Source: Galbula dea
Taxonomy: Eukaryota; Chordata; Aves; Piciformes; Galbulidae
Direction of reading: 5' to 3'
Assembly (NCBI GenBank): GCA_013399015.1
Contig: VWZX01008606.1
Coordinates: forward strand, 1 to 64,000
DNA length: 64,000 bases
The position numbers and the translations under genes were made by a program. Below are positions 1 to 13,418 of this stretch, one piece after another. The notes below the pieces were generated by a model. That model saw only the letters and a list, made by a program, of their open reading frames with translations. It was not told the origin of the DNA and did no database searches. Every line of letters starts with the position of its first letter. Position 1 is the first letter of the stretch.

Positions 1-2892
1 GGTAAGATGATAATCCCAGCTAACCTCAGGGGCAGTGGGACTTCCATGGCCAAGCTGTGGCAGAGGATTATTCTTTATAACAGATCGAAGAGATTTCTAA
101 CTTATCAAGAAGTTAAGGCTCAACTCTTCATTTTTATTTTAGGCCTATGTAATATTTATAAGGCAGCTTTAGTGTTTTCCTTTTCCCAGAGTAAGAAAGA
201 ATAGAAGATGATGAGGTTTCAAGTCTACTCCTGTAACTTAATACTTGTGGTGAGTCTCAGTACAGCTTTGTAAAGGAGGCTTGCAGAGTGGTTTGGCACT
301 GATTGCTGTGCTGGTGTAAGAAAAGATCAAATGACCACTGCTTGGGGATTCTCTCTTTTTCTTTGCCATGGTGAGTTTTCTTGAGAACATCAGTCTGGTG
401 GTTCATGCTGACATTTGAATAATACTGGTGAGGTCTGAGAAGTGCTGGCTCCTAGAACTAGCCACTGTGCAGAAACTAATTAGATATGATTTAATGATAA
501 ATTTTGGAATTAACTTGAAAAAATTTGCAAGCTCTTGGGATTACTTTTATATCTCCACGTCTGAACTGCAGAACTAAGCAATTGAGAAAGCTTTTAGAAA
601 CACTGGCTTTTTTATCATGCCTGACCTGCATGTTCTATCTTTCTCAAGAAAGACTTAACTGTAAGGTCTAAAAAGATTTATATCTTTTAGCTCTAGAAAT
701 GAGGATCAACTCAAATAGGGCTATTCTTATGTCTGATCTCTACCATGGCTTCCTGTTTCTTGGGTTTTTCCTTCCCCTTGGAGAATGTGTTAATGCAGTA
801 GTGCTTAACTGAGACAATTTACACTAAAATTTCTTCATGTTTCAAGAGGTTGGACCCAGAGTTGTGGTACTTGTCCTGTTCCATTCAGATGAAAGGTGGG
901 GAATACATAAGGGCAAATGTTTAGCCAGAAATGGAACTGAGGATTCAGAAAAGCTCTAGTCTGTCTCCTAAAGAAATAACAGAAGTATCTAGGGAAAAGT
1001 GTGATGGTGTTCATAAGGCAAGGAAAAATAAGATCTTTGTCCACCTCATGAAAACAGTGTCCTTGCTTTGTAGACTTTAGCCCTACAGCATTACCATAGT
1101 ACGTCTACAGAGGTGATTTATTTAAAATAAATACAAACTGGTAAAACACACAAGGTCTCACTCAGAACCAGTGTTAACTGCCAGCATGACTGAATCACCA
1201 GAATTCAGAGCCTTGTACATGGGTGGTGAAGAAGCAGCAAAGACAGTGTGGCCCATTGGCAAGACAGCAGCAACTGTTAATTAATTTGGGAAANAAAGAC
1301 TTTTAGCAGGTTTAGCTCAGTTTCATTAATCCTTTGGTTGGTCATAAATATTTAAAGTTGATTATTTAAATAGAGAAGGGAGATAAAGAAGGGTATTTAC
1401 CTGTAAGCTAATTTAAATAGAAATATTAGTGTATCTCTGCTTAGAATTTGCCTTTCTTTAAAATGTCAACTATCAACTAAGAACTTCCAAAAATAAGTTT
1501 GTTCTGAAATCTTGGAGGAAGTCACAGATTTAACACTGAAAATCTTAATGTATTGTCAATTCTACACAAAAGTTTATTTATGGTCATCTTCCGCACAGAG
1601 TAGTGTTTAATTACAAAACTGTTGCTAGCTGTCATCCAACCTCTTCACTCAGACTTTGAGTTTTTGTTGGCAGAAGTCTTCCCCTGCTAGCATCATCATA
1701 CAATTGATGGCAAAGCCCAAGGGCTCTGGTGACCGCATGATGATGCAGAGCTGGTGGGACCTGGAGGGGCTCTCGGGCTAAGGAAGGGTTGGTGGCAGGA
1801 TCAGCTTTGCTGCTGAGAGTTCAGAAGCATTAAGGAAGTAAACTTTGACTGAATTTCAAATATTTTAAAAGTGTACTGCTCTTTGCCTTCTGCTATATTT
1901 GGCCAGGCCTACATTACATCAGAAAGCTTAATTTCTTTATCTGTTGTTAATGTAGAGGACAATAAGGTTCTTAAGTCAGTGTAACTGACATACAGTAAGA
2001 GCTGGGCAGAGAGATGGTCAGCTGCAAAACATCCTGGGCTGAGGGCCAGCAGGAGAGCAGAGCAGGCTACTCTTCTACCTTAAGTAACAGTGCTGGCCAT
2101 CCTTTTTGTGAGCAAACAGGGCTTCTGTCCCATGAAATTCCTCTGGGTACTCCACTGCTTCTGCTGGACACGTGTATCCTTACTGGGAGAGACTGGGATA
2201 ACGAGTTTGGAGCTCAAGACTGCTTTTGACCCTGAGGTGTTTGAGTAGATCTCTGCAATGCAAAGATAAAAGCCTCTACTTATTTTCTCATACAAATAAG
2301 GTGTCCATGTTTCTCAGAGTTAAACCACCCCAGTAGATGGCTGATTATTGATCTCAAGTAAACCTTTGTAAATTCATTTAATAGAGGTGTCTAGTAGTAT
2401 TGGGAGCTTAGTCACCCTACTCAGTTTGTCCATCTTGTGCCAGAGTTGTAAAGCAACAAAGATTCTACTACCACCAGCAAGAGATTTGTAGTAAGCCCCA
2501 ACATTAAATCAAATTCCCTTTCTTCCTGTTGGCAATGTGCAGTCAGGCATAAGGCAGAACCATATGTGCTTCTCTTAAGTGCTGATTTTCTGAAGTATTG
2601 TCAGCCATATTTAAGTGTTAATAACTGTGTTCTGGGACACTGAGTTATGGGCCAGAAAATCACCATGATTTTTCCCAATATTTCAAAATGTAATTTGGTG
2701 CTAGAGTGAAAAAAAAAAGTTGATTGTTTATGTGTATTTTGTCTAGATATATGCTAACACAAATGAAACTATAGAGATATAATACACAAATTTAACTCCA
2801 CAACATGAGAAGGGGAGACTGAACACGCCTTTTGTGTACAACTGAAATTAGAAGTCATGCAGAACAGAAGTACCAAATCAAATGTTTCTCCC
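1..2892. other. Noncoding DNA, no gene recognised
   Basis: No repeat family or coding exon is recognised here. All frames are broken by frequent stops. Position 1294 is an undetermined base (n) in an A-rich run. A 24-codon ATG frame at 1707-1781 (starting MAKPKGSGDR) sits in a slightly GC-richer patch, but nothing around it supports translation. The stretch fits intronic or intergenic vertebrate DNA. Confidence 0.6.
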
Positions 2893-3007
2893 TTCCAGGA
2901 CATGCCTCTGTGTGACCTCGTCTAGGGAATCCTGCTCTGGCAGGGGGGTTGGACTAGATGATCTTTTGAGGTCCCTTTCAGTTCCTAACATTCTGTGGTT
3001 CTGTGAA
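2893..3007 (+). mobile_element. CR1 LINE fragment, 3' end
   Basis: This is a severely 5'-truncated CR1 copy of about 115 bp. It begins in the last codons of ORF2 and keeps the natural end, Cys-Asp-Leu-Val-stop (tgtgacctcgtctag). The CR1 3' UTR follows: 'ctctggcaggggggttggac', then 'tagatgatcttttgaggtcc' and 'cctaacattctgtgg'. It ends in the octamer-like tail 'ttctgtggttctgtga'. It has the same 3'-end type as the copies at 15187, 29557 and 51951. Confidence 0.93.
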
Positions 3008-6000
3008 TCCCAACCAGACCTTGCATTGCACAATCCTCTGCCTAGGTCCACAATCCTCTGAGCACAAGCAATACTCCAAATGCAGCTGAACTTGGTGAGG
3101 TTCAAAGTCTCAATTCAGGTTTCAAACCTTCAGGACTCTCTCTGCAACTTAGCTATGTGTATACTTCATAGGATGCTAAAAGTATATTTAGTCTAGTATC
3201 TGTTTTTTGTTATTTTATCCAATTTTTACTTATTATCTAAAAGAGTAAGACATGGAAGAAGTGCTTTTGGCTTTCAACATACTGCTACAGGAACAGATCA
3301 GCCTTACCTTTCACTTTACCAAGCCCAATCTCAGCCTGTGAGAGGTAACCATAGCCTGGTAAATAGCCAATGGGGCATAGATTTATGGGTGACTGAATAT
3401 CTGAGCTAGTCTTATAGCTCAGGAAAGAAATCTAATTCCTTATACACCCTGCTGTGGGAAGAAACATTTCTGAACCTCAAGAAAAAGCAAGTACAGGACA
3501 AAGGCTGGACCAAGGGATCAAACCAACACAAGTATGGGAGCAGCAACAGTCAAATACATGGAAAGGAGATGGAGAGCAACATTGCCACACACAATCAGGG
3601 TCTACTTCTCCAGTCTTGTTTTCTTTTAAAAAAACAGGTAAGAATTTTGGAGTATACAACCAAGAATTTCTTCCCAAGCTGAAGTACAATCTGTTCTGCA
3701 CATCTGTGAATCCAGATGGTCACTGTTTTTAATAATTAAGCATAAGAAATAACACAACTGCTTTGACTAGGTAAAAATCATATAAGTAGCTTGTGTTATT
3801 ATTCAGCTGTCCTGGCTACATGTTTAGCAAAATATCAGCGTGATATCTATTTTCACAACAGATTCTACATACATTTAGCATAGTAAAAAACAAAATCTAT
3901 TTTACAAAACATAGCAAAATGGGTGCTAAATAGGCAATTGGTTTGTTGTTAGCAGGAAATGGCACTTTCCCCTCCACATTCTATTGCAAAGATTTTTGTG
4001 TTTTGGCTTTATGTAATGTGTTTGGTACACAATTTATAAATGAAGTAAAAAAAGATAGTAAACCTTTTTATTAAGCTTATAGCTTTTTCTGGTATGTTTT
4101 TGTATCCTGTTTTTCAGCCTTAAAATAACAAAGGAGAAATACTTGTCAGATGGTGAAAACCACAGGACACCATACTACTGGTTCTTGCAGTTATCTAGGA
4201 GAAACAAGCATGGGAAGACAGTACTTAATAACTTGTAATCAAATGGACAGAAATTTAATTAAAAGAAGTCTAGAAGGAAGAAATAGTCTTGGGCTAAATA
4301 ATAAATGAAAGACTATTAATACTGAGGTAGTATTTATAACTTAAGTTATATACCTTGTTTATTGATCTGATCTTCTTTGCCAAAGCATGAAAGTAAAAGA
4401 TCTGCAGTTTATTTTTTCCATGTGTCTTTGGAAGGAAAGTGAGCCCAGCATCAGGAAAATTGTAGCATCATGCTCTTTCTGTGTTAAGAAATGCAGTAGT
4501 CAATAGTAGAATAAATTTTATCTTACCAAGTAGAGGGGAAAAAGAATCCCCAAACAAATAATTATGGTGATCATAGCATTTAGCCATCAAATTTCAATTT
4601 TTCAGACAGCTTTCTTTTTGCTGCTGCTGTGTCACTTCTCTAGAATGTTTACACAGAAGTCAAGAAAAACAGGAGCCTGAATTGAATGTTCTTTAGCAGT
4701 GTCATCCTGATACAGAAACTTGCTGCCTCTTGTAGAGTGATTGTAGGTAGTTTCTGGTGTGTGCTGTTTCTTTTTTTAATTGCAATTAATTGGAAATAGC
4801 AGCAGTGAAGTCAAGAAGGCTGAACTGGTGTAAAGCTGATGCACGCCTAAAATGGATATCAGGCTTTGTCAGGGCTGGAAGAAGCTCTTTCCCTTCAAAT
4901 AATCCATTTCCTTACACCCTGTGATTTTCACTACTTATCGTTTTTCTGTCTCTTTTCCTAAGTCTCAGGGTAGTTTTTTTGTTGTAATTCAGATGCATGC
5001 TCACTTCAGTGCTATCTCTTGAAGAAGCTAGGCTTGTCAGGCACTGTGTGATTAAACCTATGGATAAATACTTATTTTGGCCTGAATGGTTTCAGCAAAT
5101 CTGTCACTTAACCTGCTTCCTTTGAAACTCTTGAACATCTTAGGGCTCTGTGAAGATATTGCTCTGTCAATAATGGGAACACAGCTCTCTATGTAGATAA
5201 GAAGTGAAATATACCTTTAATTCCCATATAACTACAGATTCACCTTTATTTACCTTTGAAAAGAAATCGGCTCTATAAAATGCTAGTCTAATTACTTTTC
5301 TGTGAGTAGAGTCCAAAATTCATCAAAAAATACTGGGCCAGTGCAAGTCTTTGGTATTTTAATTTGAATTGCTAAAATTGATATTTAAAAAGGGACTTTG
5401 TTGTGATTCTACTGCACTGCTAAAGGGAGGGGAAAAAAGGCAACATAAAAATTCAACATCAGAAACTGAAAAGTAAATAGAGAAACAGCTAATATTAAGA
5501 GTGTAACTAAAAATTGTAAAAGGTGATGGGGAGGCAGGCAGGCAATTGGGCCTCTGTGGGGTACGTGTGTCTGTGCTGGACTGTTGCTTGCTAGCTGCAA
5601 CCAGTCAGAAGTTGCAGAAGTTGTAAACTTTGAGGCATGGACTAAGCAAAAGTGGCATGTCCTGAATTCTGACATGAGGCAGAATCACCAAACAAGAGGC
5701 TGATCACAGAAAAGGATCAAGAACCTGTCTGGAGGAAAGATCCTGGAAGCAGAGGAAGGTCTTAGAGGTCAGAGGGTTGCATGGAGCCTGATGCTGAAGG
5801 AGGACCCAGGATTGGTAGCTGTGAGCAGCTACATGGCACAAAGTGATGTCTTTCTGCCCAACCTTCCTCAACCTCCCTCCTGAAAAGGGACCTTGGGATC
5901 AAGTGAACTTAATGCTGAAGTGGTGGTGCAGGGAGCAGGTGTGAATGTATGAAATAAGTAGGGTAAAAGCTCTAATCTCATAGTTTCTTATTTGAAGCCG

Positions 6001-7389
6001 AGCACCTAGAGGCTTTATAGGTTGCTATTTACTCTGTTTACCTATGACAGTTAACTTTCTTCCATATCTTGTAATAACTTGCTTTGCCAGGCTTAAATTG
6101 TTCGAAATTCTTTTCTTATCTGAAATAACTGTGTTTTCTTTCTATTTCAGCAAAACAGAAGTTACTGATTTATTTGTATAAATATATTTTGCTTTTAGTA
6201 TAATAACTGCATGGAAGACAAAAGTTCTATACGTACACTATACAGTTTAGACATGTTGTGTTTCTTGCTAACAGATTCTATTATAATTAAGGTAAATTAT
6301 TATCTCCTAGAAAGTTCGTTGACATCTTCAAGAGTATGAAGATGGTAAGAAAAGGCTTTCCAACAGCTTGTGTGCACATTCTTTGCTCAGGGTCCTGACT
6401 GTGCCTGTAGCCAGTGTGTTGCCAGAAGTTCATGATTCAGTCAGTCCAGCACATAAAGGATCAAGGTTACATTTCTGAGCTGCATTTACCCCATTTAGCA
6501 TGTACTTCAGAATGGTTGCTGAGAAGTATAAGGGAAATACATGCTAAAGACTGGAAAAGCAGACTAGGAAATGTTAGCGAAGTGTGTTGCTGTAGAGTAG
6601 AATGATGGCATTTATTTTTTACAACTTTAAGAGAAGATTTGGACTAATGGGCATAAAATGTTTTCTGCTATGTACAGGAATGTCAACCATAGTCTAAAGA
6701 TAAGGGAAGGCATACAGAAAATAGGGAAAAAACCCTCTACAGGCTCTTTCTACAAATGGCAATGAGTGTCAATGTACTGTGAAATCCCAAACACTTTGAC
6801 CATGCATATTTTTCCATACACCTTTCCAATGACATATCAGATAGGTGCAAATGCAAGAAATAATGATTTAAGGCAATAAATAAATAAGCTGTGGTCAGCT
6901 TTATTTGATCTTATCTGAGGTATGAGTGTTTATTTCTTCCACTTAGCAAAACACAAGGGTAAAACATGCAAACTCTTTCTTTTATATGAATCATAAAACT
7001 TATTTTGTTACACATTAATTCAACTGTTTTCCCCACCTCTTTTTCTTATTGACCAATGAACTTGTAGTTACTCTGAGCTTCAGAAAACTTTAACAAAGAG
7101 GTTAAACAGTTTTACCATGCACTTTGCATCTCTGAATTTTACATTCAACTCAGCTGAAATCTTTGGGTTAAGGAAGTAAATTTTTTCAAGGCTTAAAACT
7201 TTGAAGAATTGCAAATCTGTAGAAAACACCACACTATAGCACAGCAGCTAGAGAGCAGTAACCCCTTTTGTGACAAGGATATATAAGACAGTGTATCTGC
7301 ATTAGCAAGTGGTACAGTCCCATAGAAGTCTGGTAGAGAGGATGTAACTGGTCTTGAGGATGTTACATCCACATTAGACATCTTAGGTA
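3008..7389. other. Noncoding DNA, no gene recognised
   Basis: No transposon or exon is identified. Visible details are a perfect 14-bp palindrome at 4776-4789, a consensus 5' splice donor (cag|gtaaga) at 3637/3638, and a strong acceptor-like tract ending in 'ctatttcag' near 6150 with no usable exon after it. The 92-codon open frame at 3454-3732 has no ATG and no recognisable product. Confidence 0.6.
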
Positions 7390-7662
7390 TCATAGTTATA
7401 ATGGTTTGGCTTGGAAGAGACCTTAAAGATCATCTAATCTAATCCCATGCCACAGCCAGGGACAAGACCAGGTTGCTCGAATCTCCATCCAACCTGGCCT
7501 TGAATAGTTAGAGGGATGGGGCTTCTCCAACTTCTCTGTACAATCTGTTTCAGTGCCTCACCACCCTCACTCACAGTGAGGAATTTCTTCCAATATCTAA
7601 TCTAAGTCTGTCCTCTTTTAGTTGAAAAGTGTTACCCCTTGTCCTATCACTACGCTCCCTAT
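7390..7662 (-). mobile_element. CR1 LINE fragment, inverted
   Basis: This CR1 3' region lies on the minus strand, so the element's 3' end is at 7390. Read on the plus strand it starts 'tcatagttataatggtttgg', then 'accttaaagatcatct', then the antisense ORF2 end ('ccaacctggccttgaatag', 'cagtgcctcaccaccctcac', 'gaatttcttccaatatctaa'), and stops near 'cactacgctccct'. At about 273 bp it is the longest antisense copy here. The 5' limit (plus-strand right edge) is approximate. Confidence 0.92.
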
Positions 7663-7678
7663 TACATGCTGTAGGAGG

Positions 7679-7713
7679 ATTATTCTGTAGCATCTAAATA
7701 TTATTCTGTAGCA
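7679..7713. repeat. 21-bp-period direct repeat, two copies
   Basis: The 14-mer 'attattctgtagca' occurs identically at 7679-7692 and 7700-7713, just beyond the 5' edge of the inverted CR1. It is probably a small replication-slippage duplication. Confidence 0.7.
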
Positions 7714-10700
7714 GTTGTGGCTGAGTCCTGGCAATTGGGAGAACTCCTTTAGTTAGGCTCTTGGATGCTCAGTTTCATCCCCAAAGAATTCCCTTTGTTT
7801 GCTTCAAGACTACTACACTGGGAAAACTAAAACATGGTAGCCATCAAGGGTGTCTGTTTGCAAACAACAAAAATGACAACCCATTGTTTGTTACTGTTGC
7901 AAAGACCTGGATCCTGTTCCTTATCTCCTTGGGCTGTTTTCATGTTTCCAGAAGTCATTGGGTCTTGCAGTAGGAATTCTAGCTGTAGCAGTGCACCTGT
8001 GTTTGAAAGGATGGTTCATAGCTCATTGCATGGTTCAATATGTCACATCACTAATGGAGCAGAAGTGTTTTTACCAGAGTGTTCGTCACCGTTCTGCTCT
8101 GGGTAAAGTCTTTGGGAGACCAGAGGAGTCTTCTGAGATAAAATGAAGCATTGGAGACTTTTAGGCAGCCTGCTGTGATTTGTGGGAATGTTCCTGGTAT
8201 TTATGTCTAGGCTGTGAGTGGGCTTTTCTCCTTCTCCTGGCGCAAACATGAGATTGTTTTGATGAGGATAGATTGCTCAGGAATTGTTTCCGGGACACTT
8301 CTGATAAGGATGCTGTTGAGAGTGATTGCAGGAGAACTTGGTGATTTTAACACCATTACAATATGTTTGGAGGAGCCTGACATTTAGCTAAAAATCAAAA
8401 TTTAGGAACATCACAAAGTAGCAGTTAGTATTGATTTTTGAATGTAAGGAGTCTTTGGTTGTTGTTCCTGGTTTATAAATTGTTGTCTTGCAGGATTTTG
8501 TCTTGTTGCTCACCGTTTTGCTTCCACGTTCATTGCCTCTTGATTATCCTTCCTAAGTAATGGTGTCCACTCAAGATCCTTTCTAGATCTCACAGAAAAC
8601 ACCCAATGTGTTTCCAGAAGAACACTTAAACTTTTAATTTGTTTTCAGTTTCAAATTTAGAGCGTGAAGGGAGATACCAGTATCATCTTTGGATTTTAAT
8701 AACTATATTTCTGTTGGCAAAAATGTGATGGTTTGTTATGCTGGTCTACCAATCTTCACCTTGTTAGATACTGATATCAGTAGTGAGGAGGGCTTATATG
8801 TGCCACCTCTGATAATGTCATCTTTAAAGGACATTAATGCAATTGTAATATTGGATAAAGTTAATAGTCATGGGTACTAGAGAGCTTCTGTTACCTGTTA
8901 TGATAATGATTCTTCTGGATGCTATGTTGTAATTACCCAAATGAATGGAAGATGTCTATCTTCATTGAGTTTGTAATTGATTGAATGGCACTGGTTGTTA
9001 TTCAAGCTAGAGAGAGCATGAAAAGCTTTGTGTGGGAGTATTTTTCATACTGTTCTCATTTGTGTGTTTTATTGACATTTCTTTTAATTTATCTAAAGAC
9101 TAAAGGATAAAAAGCCAGATGAGGAGAAGCAGCATCTTCTCACTTTTGTTTTGTTTCCCAACAAATCAAGTAAAGACAAAAGGAATAAAACTGGGACTGA
9201 AAGTTTATGTTATAAAATAGACATAAATATATTTGAATTGTGATTTACTTAATTTTCCAAACAAGTTTGTTACAAAGAACACAATGACAAAAATAATTTT
9301 TGTTTGTTATCTCTGAAGGACTGTATTCATGCAGCAAAAAAATGAAGTTTCAGGCTGGGTAATATTATTTGGAAGTCTAGTCAAAAAAATAAATTTCTTT
9401 TAAGTCTGTCCTCATGCAAAGTATTTATGTAAATAAAGTTAATTAGATCAACTCTGTAGCAATTAAAGCAAACTCCTTAAGTTAAATGACTTGGTAAATT
9501 GGACTGTCAAGCATCAGTCACTGCTTCAGTGATGTAAGTATTTCTCTGAAGGCATGAGAGATGGTTTCTGTACTCCAGTGGCCTGGATGTTGTTCTGGAA
9601 AATGGAAGACCAGTGCTATTTTTTGGGAGGTACATTTGGTTATTTGTGCAAGTTGAACAGACTCCTCAGAAATAACCAATGGTGAGATATTTGTTACTGA
9701 AAGGAAAATAATTAAAAATCTGTTAGTAAAGCTGTTTTCTCTGGACCTTTTCCTCAGTTATACAAGGAAGTGTTATTCTACAGTCTGGAACCTCACAGAG
9801 CATCTCCCTGTCTCAAATCCTGAGCCCAGTCTTAGTGGCTTCTCTCTGTAAGGAGAATACTCCTTTTATAGCAGCCTTCATCCTCGTATTGTCCATTTCT
9901 TTCCTGACATACTAATTTGTCAACCTGTCCCCCAAGGTACATGGACATTTCTGTTCCCTGACTGTTTCAGCCAGGATTAATTTATCTCCAGTGTGCTACC
10001 ACCTCTTGTAGAGATGGGGATAGTATTTGTATCTTCCTTTTGTCCTTTTCCTTCACTGTCTTTTTCCTCAGAGGAGCCTTTGACCTCTTCTGTGGGTAGA
10101 TGTTGTGGTCCAAACCACAGCTGGTTTTAAAGTGCTTTAGGGTCTTCTGTGAAGGACAGGAAATGTGAAAACCCACTGATGGGGGCCATGGAAGTCAGAC
10201 TGATCACCATCTTTGGGCTAGCAGCTCATCTCACGACCTGCTGTAGCTGAAATGTTAATGTCTAAGTAGATTTTTATTACTTACAGGTCTCCCAGTTTCG
10301 AATTCAGATGTCAGAGGTTGACAGCAATATCAGTAAAAAGCCAGCAGCGTGGCCTTTATTTCTTACTGCGGTGCTGGCATGTGACAAAAATAAGCATAAT
10401 CATTTTATAACTTCTTTTTTTCTGCCCAAAACATAGCTGCATTAGTCTGAAAGACAGCTGATTTTTCAAGGTTAAAAATGCCTAGCTGCAAATTGATGAG
10501 CTATTATGCATGTCTGTGCTTTCTTTGATGGTTCTGTATTAATAGTATGCGTGCAGAACAGGCCATAAAAATTCCATTTAAGGGTATTAAAACATACTGG
10601 GACATTTAATCAGGTTAGAATTCCTGTCACCTGGCTGTAGGCACAGTGTTGTTTGGTCCATCATTAACAGAGTGTGCAGAAGATAAAGACAAATGGCTAT

Positions 10701-13373
10701 TATATCAGTTCAGATTTCACTGCGATGACCTTTTTCTTTTGGGCATTTGGCTAATGGTTCAGTGGAAATACATTGCACAATTCTAGGTGCACTACTGGCT
10801 GGCATAGTAGTTTGCTTCCTATTGCAAAAAAATTTATACAGAAAGAAGAACAAAGTATTTCCAGTGTCACTAACAAAGGTTTTGTAATAGAAAAATGTAT
10901 GCATTTTGCCGTAAAAAAAATATATTTAAAAAGTAGATTGTTTCATCAACTTCCAGTATTGAGTCTTTAAGGAAAAATTTTGCTAGGGGTGGAATGCACA
11001 TGGCTGTTTTTAAGCAACCTTACCATTAGAATGAATCTACATCAGAAGTTATTGCAGTTTAAAACAGATAATTTGAAATACTAGGAGTTTTACTGGGTAA
11101 CAAAAAAGGTGCTATTTCTACTGAGACTAGACCTTGTGTAAAGCCTGTTAGATAATGTCGTGTGTAAAGTCCCATTACACAAACTCCAAGTTAAATTGTG
11201 TCATTTTTAAATTGAATTTGAAATAGCTGCAAAACCAAATGAGTTTGGGAATGAAAATAAAGCTAGACATTGGAATTACACTTTTAATGTACACTGAAAT
11301 GTACATTGTTTTTACATGTAGTAAATGCTTTCAAGAAGGAAGTCTTTCTTAATACAATTAAAACTGATTTTGAACAATTTAGCAGATTATTTCTTTGGCA
11401 GGTGCTATAGAGTAGGAAGATCTCCAAACCCTTTGGTTTTATATTGCAAAGTCTAGATATAGTCCTTACCTCAATTTTTTTTAACTAATACCTTGATAAA
11501 ATCTTGTCTCTGTAAGAGTCTTATTGCTTACATGTAGTCACTTGAACTGCAAAATATTCAGCTTAATAAAAAGTTTTAATAGGTGCTGGAATTTTCACCA
11601 TTTCAACCTTGTTAAGAATTTGATACTCTACATTTTGTGCTTTTGTGTTATATATGTTTAAAACCTCCTTATATGTTCAAATTTCTCACACTTTCATTAT
11701 TTTTGTAATGAAAAGTCAGATCCTTTCATTCCCTCTGCCTGTCATCCTGGTAATGTCCAGAAGAAACCTCTTCCAAGTTGAGCACCAGTTCATAATTTAT
11801 CCTTTACTAGATTTTGAGGGTTTTTTTAATGTTATTTTTTCTCTCCCCAAAAAGAAAAGTAACCTGGGTAGTTCTTTTACTTAGGGGGAGCTCAATGTCA
11901 CTTTGCTCACAGGCAGAGTCCTTGGGGTTTGTTCTCCCTTTTGGCAGAGACTAGCTGGCCAAAGGGTGAATAATGCTCCTGCCTGCCAAGACGTGGGCTG
12001 CTTCTACCCCAACCCACGGCACTTCTCTGAAACAGCAGCCAGCTTGGCACCTGGTGAAGGATTTGACAGAGGCAGTTCTCAAATGCTGGCTTTTTGATGA
12101 GGAAAATCTATTAAGTTAGCCGTTCGCCTGGCTGAGCTGGAGCGAGGGAGGAGGTCCTCCAAGCTGGTTTATGTAAGTGGAAAGCCTTCAGTGCTTTCAA
12201 GGTGAAACACTTCTATTTGCTACTTTCCTGAATAATTGAATAATTGCAGTAGTGCTAAGGAAGCAGAAAGAAGAGCAAAAATCTGACTTTAAAGGCTCCT
12301 CTGCTTCCAGCTTGAGTCCTGTTCCATCAGAGTTTTTTCTTGAGTTAAATAGTGGGCAGAATTGCTCTTTAAAGTGTTGGGAGGAAGAATAAAGTATTAA
12401 ATGGGATTTAGGGAGTAAAGTTCAGTGAGTAAACTGTATGTTACATCATGGGACCTTGTAAGGATAGCTGTAGCCATTTTTCAACTGAGATGTTTGTAAT
12501 ACTCCCAGTAAAGGACATCTTAGGAAAACATGAAAAATGGAACGATGTGTAGCTTTGATTTCGGTATTTATTATGACATTTCTCTCTATTCTTTCTTAGT
12601 ATATAGCCTAAGAGAGAAAAAGGAAACTCAAGAGATTATAAAAGGCTTTTTATTAAAGTGATATAGCTCCAAATGATTCTCTTTTTCACTGATATAATAA
12701 AAGCTAAAGCTACTTGGCAACTAAAACCCTAAGTGAACACTTTAGGAAAACTCTTTTACTTCTGGGTACTGGACATGCTAATTGCCTGATCTGATGCCTT
12801 ACACAGGAAGAAGTGTCTTGAGAAATTCCATACTAAATATCAGGAGGTGATTTCTGCATGGTTTTATAGAAAATCTTTCTAATAAATGGCCACTATAAAT
12901 ATCCTGTGGATCTCCAAAATGACAGTCTTCTTCCAGGAGGCTGGCAATACTGCATTGGTGGGCAAGTAGTGCTCACTCATTATGTTTTATTATTTGTTTC
13001 TTTGACACACTTCCTATTGCAAGTCAACCACTGGTTACTACTAATTTATCACTCTTATTTTCACTGTATTTTTAAATAATGACTGTTAATCCTTTAGTAT
13101 TTAAAGAATATAAAATTTAACCACAGAATGAAATGTTTGCTATCAATTTTCTCTCACTATAAACTGACTTTTTTGCAGTATCTGGCAAGCATTGTTAGAA
13201 CAAAGTACACATATTTTCATATAGACCAAAAGATACTGCTGTGTTATCAGTATTAATAAGTAGTAGTTCTGGTAAGAGTAACAATCTCTCATCACTCTTT
13301 TTAAGCCCTGAGGTTTTCTATGCATCCTTGGGCTAACTTCTCTGCTCTTTCTGAAGTAATATTATTGCTTCAG

Positions 13374-13418
13374 AAATTTATTACTCTTAAATTTATTCCT
13401 TTAGAATTTATTGTTTTC
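13374..13418. repeat. 15-bp tandem repeat, three degenerate units
   Basis: Units start at 13374, 13389 and 13404. Each begins (a/g)aatttatt and continues with a pyrimidine-rich half. The period is exactly 15 bp. The repeat is AT-rich and has no coding potential. Confidence 0.6.

Noticed and set aside
3454..3732. 92-codon open frame ending past a consensus donor at 3637
   Set aside because: It has no ATG, no recognisable product and no acceptor with a pyrimidine tract at a sensible distance.
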